Source of the DNA: Jimgerdemannia flammicorona
Taxonomy: Eukaryota; Mucoromycota; Endogonomycetes; Endogonales; Endogonaceae
Direction of reading: 5' to 3'
NCBI GenBank assembly: GCA_003990745.1
Contig: RBNI01002322.1
Span: forward strand, 1 to 18,858
Length of the DNA: 18,858 bases
Shown here: positions 1-7,895 of the stretch, in pieces
Layout: the number at the start of each line of letters is the position of its first letter
How positions within the stretch are numbered: position 1 is the stretch's first letter
The notes under the pieces: model-generated
Databases searched by the model: none
The model's input: the letters and a program-made list of their open reading frames with translations, nothing else
What the model was told of the DNA's origin: nothing
Position numbers and translations under genes: made by a program

Positions 1-872
1 TTTTCAAATTAAAAATATATTAGAGAAATTAATATATTCTAAATATCTTATTAGAGAAAGAATTTTTATTGAAGCAACTTAATAAGATATAGTTGTACTA
101 ACTATATGCTATTAAAATATAATCTGTATTTTTGATTATCTATTAAGTATAGCTTTTACTTTAATACTAATTATTATTATTATTAAGCTAGTTCCTATAT
201 ATTGTAACAAGCAAATAACATAGTATAGTCAGATGATATGAATACTCAGTAAAGAATAGTTATCTATACCTAGTTATCCACAAATACTATTACTTATAAT
301 AGCCAAATATACTAAATCTAGTTTATTGATCTATATCCTAATAATATATATATATCTATTAAATATATCTATATCTATTAGTTATATCTGTACCCAATAG
401 ACATATCTAAATTCAGTAAGTAAATATACCTGATCACTCTCTTCTCAAAACAGCATTTCTGTGTATTTAATAGTTAGCTATATAGTAATCAAATAGTAAC
501 TCAACTATATAAAATACTCTAGAGATATATAAGAGTAAATAAATCTCAGTCCAAAATTGAAACTAAAAAGCAAAATATAAGTCTATCTACAATATATAGT
601 TTAAGAGTTAGGTCTACTAAGAGTTAAAAGAATTATAATTCTTAGGAGAAATAACTACTCTAAAGCTACTTTTAGAAGATTGTTAGCTTGATATCCTTTT
701 CTACTCTGATCTACTTTCTAATATAAAGAAGTTCACTATGTTTTTGATCTGCTTACTAGATAAGCCAGAAGAGAAGTCTATTATATTTTAGTATACTTAT
801 CAGATATAGCCTGTGGAATATTTGATAGTAGATATATATATAGCTAATGTGCTAGCTATCTGAGAAAGGATA
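1..872. other. AT-rich degenerate repeat DNA left of the copia-like element
   Basis: I see no intact gene here. The stretch is very rich in TA dinucleotides and stop codons in all frames, as expected from heavy C-to-T and G-to-A decay. Near its right edge (about 806-872), the minus strand continues the reading frame of the tyrosine recombinase remnant at 2612-2875 once the intervening LTR element and one target-site copy are removed. A plus-strand stretch from about 600 to 870 also reads with few stops, mostly TAG or TAA where Gln or Trp would fit, so it may be another decayed coding fragment. I could not assign it to a family. Confidence 0.5.
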
Positions 873-1016
873 TATTGAGATGGCAACTCAATATATAGAC
901 ATGTGACTTTATACCATATACATACTATTCCATCAGTTTTATGTTATTTATCAGTAATGTATGAAATATACAATATACATATTTTGAATAAATTCCTTCT
1001 TCTGTTCATCACTATA
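873..1016 (+). repeat. Left LTR of the copia-like element
   Basis: 144 bp. It aligns over its whole length with 2468-2611, with small compensating gaps and mostly transition differences. The 5' end has decayed from TGTTGAG to TATTGAG and the 3' end from CACAACA to CACTATA. The tract TTTGAATAAATT near its end contains AATAAA and could be the polyadenylation signal. Confidence 0.8.
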
Positions 1017-1026
1017 GGTTATGAGC
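1017..1026 (+). promoter_or_regulatory. Primer-binding site, initiator tRNA-Met half-molecule type
   Basis: GGTTATGAGC abuts the left LTR. It is the exact complement of GCTCATAACC, the anticodon-arm sequence of eukaryotic initiator tRNA-Met. A priming site at an internal tRNA position rather than at the CCA end is typical of copia and Ty5-type Pseudoviridae. Confidence 0.75.
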
Positions 1027-1452
1027 TTTGGTTAGTAGCTAGAACTCCTCTAGTTTATATATTATATCAATAAATATAGGTGTGAGCCAGAGCACCAAGA
1101 TAGGCATCTCTACAATGGCTCTCTAGCAATGGAAAACACAGTTCCATTATAAGAGAAGTCTGCTAATAGTAATAACAAAGTCCTTTCTGATGGCAGAAGG
1201 TAATTATAACAAAGGTACCCACCTAGAAGTTGAAGTAATTATGAAGTCCTCTCAAGTGGTTGAGGTAATTATAATAATAAGATAGTCTTCTATAGCTTAT
1301 GTAGTAGATACAGTAAATGAGATCAGCAATATGTCCAGCAATGAGACACAGAAAAGACCAATGAGTTTAATGTAGCAAACGAAGCTAGTATGGACAAGGT
1401 CAAAATTATAGATAAGGCAAATGCCAATAAGGTCCAAAGTGCTGACAAAGCT

Positions 1453-1669
1453 AGTATATATAAGTAAAACCAATAACATCAGCAGCATGAGTACTACCAA
1501 TAATACCAGTAGTATGAGTACTACTAATAATATCAGCAGCATGAATACTACCAACAACATCAGTAGTATAGGTACTATTAATAATATTAGCAGTATAGGT
1601 ATTACCAATATATCAATAGCATGGATACCACTAACAATATCAATAGTATGGTTACTGCCAACCATATGT
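1453..1669 (+). repeat. 27-bp minisatellite inside the copia-like element
   Basis: At least seven head-to-tail units of 27 bp run from 1481 to about 1669, with a partial diverged unit upstream from 1453. A typical unit is AGYAGYATGAGTACTACCAA followed by TAATAYC. Because 27 is a multiple of three, one plus frame (1421-1684) stays open through the array and would encode a Ser/Thr/Asn-rich nonapeptide repeat (SSMSTTNNT, SSMSTTNNI, SSMNTTNNI, SSIGTINNI). Units drift towards the 3' side. The antisense frame is an equally open run of Leu/Ile/Val, a by-product of the repeat. Whether either frame is translated cannot be told from the sequence. Confidence 0.8.
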
Positions 1670-2467
1670 TCAGCAAAAGCATAAATAATACAGTCAATGA
1701 AAATGCAGATAACATCTGGCTAATGGAGTTTAGTACAATATAGCATAGGAATAATAACAGCTAGTACTACCAATAATGTCTAGTATAAATAGTGCAATAA
1801 TTGGCACAATAACATCCAACACAATCTGGGAAAACAGCACAAATACAATAGCTAATAGAAATATATTAGCAACCACTAGCATACTCCAAGCCTAGAATAA
1901 TTAAAATTCAGGATGGCAAAATTTCCAATAATGAAAAATCCTCTCCAAAAGAGCAACCACTAAAAGAACAATAACTGCCAATGCCAAAAGGACAACAACT
2001 GACTAGAAAGCCTTTTATGGTATCAACAACATCATACATTCTATAGGTATGATGATAGCAATGGTATTGGATTAAGCAGAAGTAATGGTATCTATAATAA
2101 TGACTTTTTTTGGCTCCTGCAATACCAACCAGTCTATGATGAATATAATGACATTTCAGAACACTTTTCAGACTCTTAAAAGCCTCATATTGTATATACA
2201 TTGACATCTCTCATCTATGAGTAGATTACATATATTATATTTTATATGAGTATTATGGAATACTTTTTAATCTGCAAAAATTCCTAAATATTTATAATTC
2301 TGTATTATATACAATTCTAGTTTTTTTGTATATATTGTATTACTTTTTATTCTAATTTGCATTCTTCTTTTTTTTTTTTTTTTTTTTTATTTTTTTTTTT
2401 TTTTTTTTTTTAACATAGTTGATATTTTTTTGTAGGGAGTTTTGATATATATCTTCTTGAGTGAGAG
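1670..2467 (+). other. Rest of the copia-like interior, no recognisable domain
   Basis: About 800 bp of low-complexity, Asn/Asn-Thr-rich translation in several short frames, with many TAG and TAA stops. I find no zinc knuckle, D-S/T-G protease motif, integrase or YxDD. It ends with a T homopolymer (2368-2411) and a short purine-leaning tract, GAGTGAGAG (about 2459-2467), directly before the right LTR, which is the expected place for a polypurine tract but a weak match. Confidence 0.45.
2368..2411. repeat. Poly(T) tract
   Basis: An uninterrupted T run broken by one A at 2389. It lies 56 bp upstream of the right copia-like LTR. It could be a microsatellite expansion; it is not at an element end, so it is not a retroposon tail of this element. 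Confidence 0.9.
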
Positions 2468-2611
2468 TGTTGAGATAGTAACTTAATATATAGGCATATG
2501 ACTTTATACTATATACTATTCTATTACATAGTTTTATATTATTTATCAGTAATGCATAAAATATATAATATATACATTTTGAATAAATTGCTTCTTCTGT
2601 TTATCACAACA
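2468..2611 (+). repeat. Right LTR of the copia-like element
   Basis: 144 bp, TGTTG at the start and CAACA at the end (5-bp perfect inverted termini), paired with 873-1016. Less decayed than its partner at both ends. The target duplication GAATA follows at 2612-2616. Confidence 0.8.
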
Positions 2612-2875
2612 GAATACAGTCTAACTATCAAATGTAGTATAAAAAGGAGTAGATTACCAGTAGTCCATAAGTTGTATAATGTGGTTGGAATAGTCTGTGG
2701 TAGCTAACTGAGTGGCTTTACCAATGTGAAAAAAATAGTCATAAATACTAATTACTAGCAGAGAGCTAGTGAGAGGATACTGAATTGCTTTGATTAATAT
2801 AAAGTATAGAAGAGATTGAGAGGGGCTAAGATAGAAATCAGGTTTATCTAGTTTTGTAGACCAAATCTTGGCCAT
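2612..2875 (-). pseudogene. Tyrosine recombinase C-terminal remnant (fungal Crypton/phage-integrase type)
   Basis: The minus strand reads a 73-residue open segment (2875 to 2657) followed, after a TAG, by more matching sequence up to the copia-like LTR at 2611. The block YFFHIGKATQLATTDYSNHI followed by IQLMDYW fits the conserved tail of fungal tyrosine recombinases, where a HSFRIG-A-T block is followed by G-x-S-x-x-x-I-x-x-L-GRW. The departures (His to Tyr, Ser to Phe, catalytic Arg to His, Gly to Asp) are all reachable by transitions, so the gene looks mutated to death rather than unrelated. The reading frame appears to resume on the far side of the copia-like element (minus strand from 872 leftward), so the LTR element interrupts the gene near its 3' end. 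The upstream part of the gene is not recognisable beyond about 2875-3060. The family call is a motif judgement only. Confidence 0.55.
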
Positions 2876-3087
2876 AATTTCTATGGACAGTTAAAGATAC
2901 CAAAGTGTCTGAGAAAACATCATCTATAGTATCTATTTTAGTATAAAGAAGATGTAAGGATCAGAAGAGATGAGAAAGGGTTGAGTTCCAATACTGGTAG
3001 AGGTGCTGATAATAAGTTTTCCTACTAGGTTTGAATGGGAGACTATCTCAAGTTGACAATTTATCTATTATCATATAGTAGTTACTA

Positions 3088-3714
3088 AATTCTTCAAATA
3101 TATCAGATTCTTCTCAAGGTGTATCTCTTAGACTAACCACAAGTTTGTTATAAGCAAGTTCTTATAGGAGTACCTTCTCAAGATCTTATAGTCCTCAAAC
3201 TTCTTATCTTTAAAATGTCTTATTATCTCTTAGATTGCTTGCATGGAATTGAGTTTAAGTAAACTTGACTGAGGGGACTATATTATAAATATTGCCATGA
3301 AGTTTGCACTGAGTTCTTCAAATATATCAGATTCTCTTCAAGGTATATCTCTTAGACTAACTACAAGCTTATTATAAGCAAGTTCTTATTAGAGTATCTT
3401 CCCAAGGTCTTATAGTTCTCAAAATTCTTATCTTTAAACTATCTTATTATCTCTTCATAGAATTGAGTATAAGTGAACTTGACTGAGGGGACTATACTAT
3501 ATATATTATTATGTAGTGGGCACAGAGTCCTTCAAATACATCAGATTCTCTTCAAGGTATATCTCTTAGATGAACTATAAGTTTGTTATAAGTAAGTTCT
3601 TATTAGAGTGTCTTTCTAAGTTCTTATAGTCCTCAAACTTCTTATCTTTAAACTATCTTGTTATCTCTTAGATTGCTTGCATATATAGAATTGAGTATAA
3701 GTGAACTTGACTGA
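3088..3714. repeat. Three tandem copies of a ~220-bp repeat
   Basis: Copies begin near 3088, 3312 and 3526 (periods of about 224 and 214 bp); the third ends near 3714. Each starts with a TTCAAATAYATCAGATTC block, continues through CTCAAGGTRTATCTCTTAGA-type and AAGCAAGTTCTTAT blocks, and closes with GAACTTGACTGA. Copy 2 lacks the TTAGATTGCTTGCAT segment present in copies 1 and 3, which accounts for most of the length difference. No long open frame is shared by the copies, so this looks like a satellite-type or LTR-internal tandem array rather than a gene. Confidence 0.8.
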
Positions 3715-3880
3715 CTTTATTTCAAGAGAAATAAGATAGGTATTTATACAAAATATAATTCAATAATTGCTAAGTTATAAAGTTAAAGATAAATTCTAAT
3801 AACTAAATAAAATACTGAAATAGAGAAAACTATGGTTGTAAGTACAAATTCAAGTGTCTATACAAATGGTTGCACAAGTT

Positions 3881-4000
3881 CAGGATACCAGTAGATTTTA
3901 GTGATACAGGAAAAGGATACCAGAAGAATTTCTGAGTTATGCAAGATCAGAATACTAGAAGAATAACAGTTATACAGAAAAAAAATACTGGTAGAATTCA
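3881..4000. repeat. Short degenerate tandem repeat, ~31-35 bp period
   Basis: The core ATACCAGTAGA/ATACCAGAAGAAT/ATACTAGAAGAAT/ATACTGGTAGAAT recurs at about 3888, 3919, 3951 and 3986, with a TATACAG or GATACAG block between cores. It lies just beyond the stop of the minus-strand remnant at 4004-5291, so on that strand it would be 3' untranslated or LTR sequence of the older element. Confidence 0.55.
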
Positions 4001-4003
4001 GTT

Positions 4004-5291
4004 TTACCAAGAACTTAGAGCAGAATGTTCAGGATCATGGGGGATGTCTTTGAAGGAGATGAGTTCAGTGAATGTTTTGTCCATTTTGCATACTTCATGT
4101 ATCTCACATATATCACACATGTTAATTAGCAGGATGATGTCATCATTGAAGATATCATTATGGATGATGTCATCTCATTCAGTAGTGGCAGGAGCTCTCC
4201 AATTTATGACATTCTCTTCTACAAAATAAGGAACAAATGTGGGGTCTTGGAATGCTGAGATCAATCCTTGCATGAATTGATCTGGATTATCCTTGAGGAT
4301 GAGATTTCAGAACTCTTCTACTTCATCACTATTGAGGGTAATGGTAGACTGGGCTTCTGTGGCCACCATGACCTCCAGTGTATTGGTACAGTAGACTGAT
4401 AGTTCCTTGAAGTCTGAGATTCAAGTATACTCCAAGATAGAGATTGACTATAGTATATGTCTGAAGATCTGATGAATCTTCTTAGCTATCCTTATTTCAC
4501 ATGCATCTATGAGAGTGGCATCTTGTATTTCTTGAAGACTGGTCTGAGAGAATTCCTGATAGAGGAGATTTTCTATTTTGTATTCCTGCTACATCTAGAG
4601 ATATTCAGTAGTAATAGTGATCCTTGTTTCCATTTTATAGTAGTAAAGGATATAATGATAAGGGTTACTAGTACCCAGGTTGAGACTAGGAGTCCTTCTT
4701 GTGTAGATCCTCATGACTCTTCTGATGTTTTGGAATATCCTTTCATAGACTGAGGTGTCTTGGTAGTTCCTGGACCTTGAGGTTTGGCAAGTGGTAGGTA
4801 TTTGTTTATAATAAGTCTTTTGAACTATTTCTATGAGCCTTGTTTGGATTGTTACTACTGCTGTTTCTTGATCCTTCTTTTATATTTCTTGAGATATCTG
4901 TCTTGTAATCACAATGACTCATAGTTGGTCATTATTGCTTACCTTATAGCCTGGGTGAGTTATTCCATATGATCTTCTTATACTCCAATCTAGTAACTTG
5001 TAAGGAAAGGCTGTCTTTTATGATGATATCATCATTCTGAGATCACTGTTACATCTTTCTCCTAACTCTTGAATGTCCTTGTTCATTAGTCTAGTCTGAA
5101 AAATTTGCCAATCTCATAACCTCTGGCAGGGGATCGAAAAGTGGTATTTATGAGCTAATATCTTCCCTTATATTTTGGCATAATGGTGAAGAGTTGCTTC
5201 CTTTATATAGAGCAAGGGCCTGATTCTGATCTTGACCAATCAGTTGATGGTTCAAACTCCTCTGACTTCAAAAGTCTCATGAATGAGTAGT
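4004..5291 (-). pseudogene. Long degenerate reading frame downstream of the old element's integrase
   Basis: On the minus strand a single frame can be followed for about 430 codons, from near 5291 to a TAA at 4004-4006. It is interrupted only by scattered TAG, TAA and TGA codons in positions where Trp, Gln or Arg fit, the pattern expected from transition decay of a once-open frame. The predicted protein is hydrophilic with an acidic C-terminal third (for example LNSDEVEEF and DDIIHNDIFNDDIILL). I see no transmembrane segment, zinc knuckle, protease or polymerase motif, and I do not recognise the family. It follows the integrase C-terminus by about 120 bp and is in the same orientation, so it is probably an extra 3' frame of that element, or a frame in its LTR. 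An unrelated decayed gene is the alternative. Confidence 0.5.
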
Positions 5292-5412
5292 TACTAGTGC
5301 CATATCTCTTAGAGAATGGTCCAGACAGATTGCCTACTGGTCATGGGATATGCTGTTATAATTCATGGACTAGAACCTTGCAGGCAGTCATTATGTTTTG
5401 CTTCTCTTGTAT

Positions 5413-5817
5413 AGGTTCATAGTACTTCTTGAGTCTGTTCCTATGTACTATAGTAGACAGTATATTCTCTGATAGTTTTTTAAGTCAGAAGATAGTTCAC
5501 TTGATATTTTGTATATAGAAGGATCCTTCCTATTTGGGCTCTAGTTTTCATAACTATGAGGCTTCTACCATATTTTGATACAGTGGGACCTTTTCTCCAA
5601 TTTGTATGGATTCTAGGGTCTTGTAATTCTTTTCTGTATTCTTTCTTATTAATGCTTATAACTTGATGATATAATCTTCAGCCTTCTTTCTGATTTGGTA
5701 TAGTCTCTAGATTTCTGAGTCAATCTGTCTCTAAGTTAGGTCTAGATTTATTGCTGAGGTTCTATCAGAATCTTCTTCTCTGAAGAGCAGTTCTCTCAGG
5801 GTAAAGTGTATACTCTG
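5413..5817 (-). pseudogene. Old Ty3/gypsy element: integrase C-terminal part, split by the younger element
   Basis: The minus strand, read from 5817 leftward, gives SIHFTLRELLFREE, then a charged helical stretch (Arg/Lys/Glu-rich, about 5760-5640), IGEKVPLYQN and VHRNRLKKYYEP near 5413-5452. These match the post-catalytic part of gypsy integrases: the H-S-x-x-x-x-P-F-E-L-x-F-G region, the IGDKVxL beta strand and the final VHVSRLKPY-type block. The N-terminal and catalytic parts of the same protein lie at 16385-17160. Stops are mainly TAG (Trp or Gln decay). The interruption falls exactly at the CTCTG duplication, and the frame is restored if the insert and one pentamer are ignored. Confidence 0.8.
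5813..5817 (+). repeat. Target-site duplication CTCTG, left copy
   Basis: CTCTG directly precedes the 5' LTR and is repeated exactly at 16380-16384 directly after the 3' LTR. A 5-bp duplication is normal for Ty3/gypsy integrases. It shows the two LTRs belong to one insertion event, with no later recombination at the ends. Confidence 0.93.
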
Positions 5818-5930
5818 TGTAAGCGCACAACCTCTAAGCCACAGAAATTATACGTCACCCTCTTAACAAGCCACTGAAATTGCATGTTACCTCTGAACAA
5901 ATCTGGAAATCACCTGGGCGATCACGAAGC

Positions 5931-6036
5931 TGAGTCAAACAGAAGTCACAGCGCACAAAGCTGAGTCAATACGAAGTCATGGAACATAAGGTTCACACAA
6001 ACGGAATCTTACCAATCAAGAACAGATATATATATA
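5931..6036 (+). promoter_or_regulatory. U3 promoter-like module A, 5' LTR
   Basis: Two TGAGTCA sites (5931-5937, 5962-5968), the consensus for fungal Gcn4/AP-1-type bZIP proteins, are followed by a TATATATATA run (6027-6036). The start of the LTR reading frame (here decayed to ATA, 6106) is 70 bp further on. Layout suggests a promoter for the U3 frame. Binding is inferred from motif only. Confidence 0.45.
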
Positions 6037-6105
6037 CCGAGCCCTGAGACATGTTGAAACAGAAAACCAAAACAAATAACAACCACAACTTCCAAACACA
6101 CAAAC

Positions 6106-7202
6106 ATAACCACTGAGATCTACAACTACATCTATGCTGACATTTGGAATGCCATTGTCAACCGAGCCACACCCCCTCTGCCCCTCATGAATATCCATAG
6201 CCTTGCACCCCTCTACTTCGTGGAAGCCTGATGGAATGCCCTGAACATGCTTAACGAGGCCCACTGAATTGGACAAATCTCATGCTACTATCAGATCGGC
6301 CGCCTCTTGGAAGATATGGTCAAACATCACCATGATACAGACATTACCCAGATGTCTCAACATCAGAAGCTCATTGCCTACAAACACTGAGAACTCTTCT
6401 ACAAGTATAGCACCTTTATTCCCCACCTCTAGTTACTACTAGCAAAATGGTTGCTACCCTATCCTATGGCCAAATCGATGACATGATACAAGAACTCAAC
6501 CACAAGTATCTCGAGTACATTCAGACTACTGACAGAACCTTTCCGCACCCCAACAACCACATTCTGCAAATGCCCCAAGTTGGATACGCTATGAAGGATG
6601 TCTATGATATAATCAACTTTGATGAAGATGAAGCAGAAGACAATGATCCCTCTGATGCTGATATGACCTCAAGCCAAGGATCTCTACCAATCCTGATCAC
6701 ACCGCCAATCTTGCTGATGAACTTATAACAGTTCATAACCACATATGAGACTTATTGAGACAATGACCACTGATACGAATACCAACCTGCATTCACCCCT
6801 GATTACTTTAACTACAACAAAGAGACCAGAGAATACAACCTGTACCTTCAGACAACCCTCGAGATTGAACCAACAACTCCACCACCTGAGTACGAGTGAC
6901 ATGAACCACAGCTACCAGCTTACTACAACCCCGTGACTCATAGTGCTGTAACCTATAGAAGGTACGCAGACAGTGAATCTGATGAAAGCAAAGACAATGC
7001 ACCCCTCCTTTGCCCACCAACATCTTACCCAGCATACGAGACAGACGATGCTATCTTATGGGATGGAGACGAAGTTCCAATGTATTATTACCTCAGCCAA
7101 CAAGGAGAAGTAATCTGTGAACCACTCTTCCTAGATGACTACTTCTTCAGAGATGATGCAATTGATGGTGATGTCATCGAAGACTACCCAGACAGCGTGT
7201 AA
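6106..7202 (+). pseudogene. U3-encoded protein, 5' LTR copy (decayed)
   Basis: Homologous copy of the frame at 14604-15701, more damaged. The start ATG is ATA at 6106. A single-base deletion near 6428 (in the CCTCTAGTT stretch) shifts the frame before 6447, after which the original frame continues. Stops include TGA at 6229, 6388 and 6897 (all three also present in the 3' LTR copy), TAA at 6726 (CAA in the other copy) and TGAs where the other copy has TGG, as in TATTGAGAC near 6754. The longest open pieces are 6447-6728 and 6933-7202. No family is recognised. Confidence 0.7.
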
Positions 7203-7265
7203 ACCTATAAATAGATTAGCAGTCATAGTATAGTTAGATTAGCCTTGTACGACATGACTGTGAAC

Positions 7266-7399
7266 TGAGTCAGCAGTCAGACAATCTCTTGATATGTCAG
7301 ATCACACTTGTACTACGTGACTGCATTCTGACTCAGCAAAGCACTTAGTGCTATATCCATATCTAGCATAGTCCAGATAGCCCCTCATTAGTATAAATA
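7266..7399 (+). promoter_or_regulatory. U3 promoter-like module B with TATA box, 5' LTR
   Basis: TGAGTCA at 7266-7272 and TGACTCA at 7329-7335 are followed by TATAAATA at 7392-7399 and a pyrimidine-rich stretch (TCCCTCCCCC). Transcription of the genomic RNA should start some 30 bp on, near 7425, which would place the U3/R border there. The same two-site-plus-TATA grammar occurs at the head of U3. Confidence 0.55.
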
Positions 7400-7516
7400 C
7401 TCCCTCCCCCAGACCTCAGAATCTCAGACCTGAACAATCCGAACACAACTCCTGAGCACTTCCCCACAATATCCCTTTACACAAATACTCCTAGTATAGC
7501 AATATCATGAATAGCA

Positions 7517-7522
7517 AATAAA
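7517..7522 (+). terminator. Polyadenylation signal AATAAA, 5' LTR
   Basis: AATAAA lies about 90 bp after the inferred transcription start, as expected for the R region of an LTR. The working copy would be the equivalent at 16016-16021 in the 3' LTR. Confidence 0.5.
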
Positions 7523-7610
7523 CCTATTTAATAACCCACAAACCACTCTTAAGTAAATCTGCTCCCTGTTAGGTCCTACTCCTAACCCCATCATGAAATC
7601 TCCTAATTGG

Positions 7611-7654
7611 GTATTGTCTGCAGCGATACGCCAATTCAACTAAGCTGGTCTTAG
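7611..7654 (+). other. Candidate 44-nt phase-0 intron at the Gag start
   Basis: GTATTG at the left edge, CAACTAAGC as a plausible branch region and CTTAG at the right edge. Its removal would join ATGAAATCTCCTAATTGG to the frame beginning at 7655 without changing phase, and would take out the in-frame TAG at 7652. The donor is not a strong fungal consensus (GTAAGT/GTATGT) and the length is at the short end for fungi. It is conserved in the 3' LTR (about 16110-16153). Confidence 0.3.
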
Positions 7655-7883
7655 TTTCTTAAACTTCCTGAAATACGGAAAATCCTGAAAATCCAGAACC
7701 AGTCCGAAATAGGACTTTGGTTGAGACATCAACCCGATCTAGAAATCAATAAGCGTAGAGGATGGACTCCATACGAAATTGATCTTGACCATAAGAAAAC
7801 GGTCTTCCAGAATATCCAGAACTTCCAGAAAACCCTTTCAGAACTACATAACAGTTACCCTAAAAAGCAACCCTCTTACAACT

Positions 7884-7895
7884 TGGTAACAGTGG
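7884..7895 (+). promoter_or_regulatory. Primer-binding site
   Basis: TGGTAACAGTGG begins three bases after the 5' LTR. TGG pairs with the CCA end of a tRNA, so the primer would end in CCACTGTTACCA. I cannot name the tRNA from the sequence alone. Confidence 0.6.

Larger units (their letters stand above)
873..2611 (+). mobile_element. Small Ty1/copia-like LTR retrotransposon, probably non-autonomous
   Basis: Two direct repeats of 144 bp (873-1016 and 2468-2611) bound a 1451-bp interior. The right repeat has TGTTG/CAACA inverted ends; the left has decayed ends (TATTG...TATA). Directly after the left LTR comes GGTTATGAGC, complementary to the anticodon arm of initiator tRNA-Met, the half-tRNA priming site known from Drosophila copia and yeast Ty5. 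This sets the orientation as plus. Flanking pentamers are GGATA (868-872) and GAATA (2612-2616), a 5-bp target duplication with one G/A difference. The interior lacks recognisable protease, integrase or RT and is too short for a full Pol, so the element is either an internal deletion derivative or a non-autonomous (TRIM/LARD-like) element relying on a relative. Confidence 0.75.
5818..7880 (+). repeat. 5' LTR (2063 bp)
   Basis: Starts TGTAAG, ends CTTACA (6-bp inverted ends). Aligns along its full length with 14316-16379 with only single-base indels. In the first ~245 bp I count about 12 differences by eye, nearly all C/T or G/A and many at CpG. U3 is very long, about 1.6 kb, and holds a coding-like frame (6106-7202), then a TATA box at 7392. 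R and U5 are short, with AATAAA at 7517-7522 and the proposed Gag start at 7593. Confidence 0.95.

Noticed and set aside
1297..1665. Minus-strand 122-residue Leu/Ile/Val-rich frame resembling a membrane protein
   Set aside because: It is the complement of the 27-bp minisatellite; the hydrophobic run is a by-product of the repeat.
2498..2707. 69-residue plus-strand frame
   Set aside because: It starts in the copia-like LTR and runs into unrelated flank; Tyr/Ile/Leu-rich only because of AT content.
3088..3714. CRISPR-like array
   Set aside because: Units are ~220 bp with no separate repeat and spacer parts, and the context is eukaryotic.
3715..4003. Gene or RNA gene in the AT-rich spacer
   Set aside because: Only short degenerate repeats and no open frame or tRNA-like fold could be seen.
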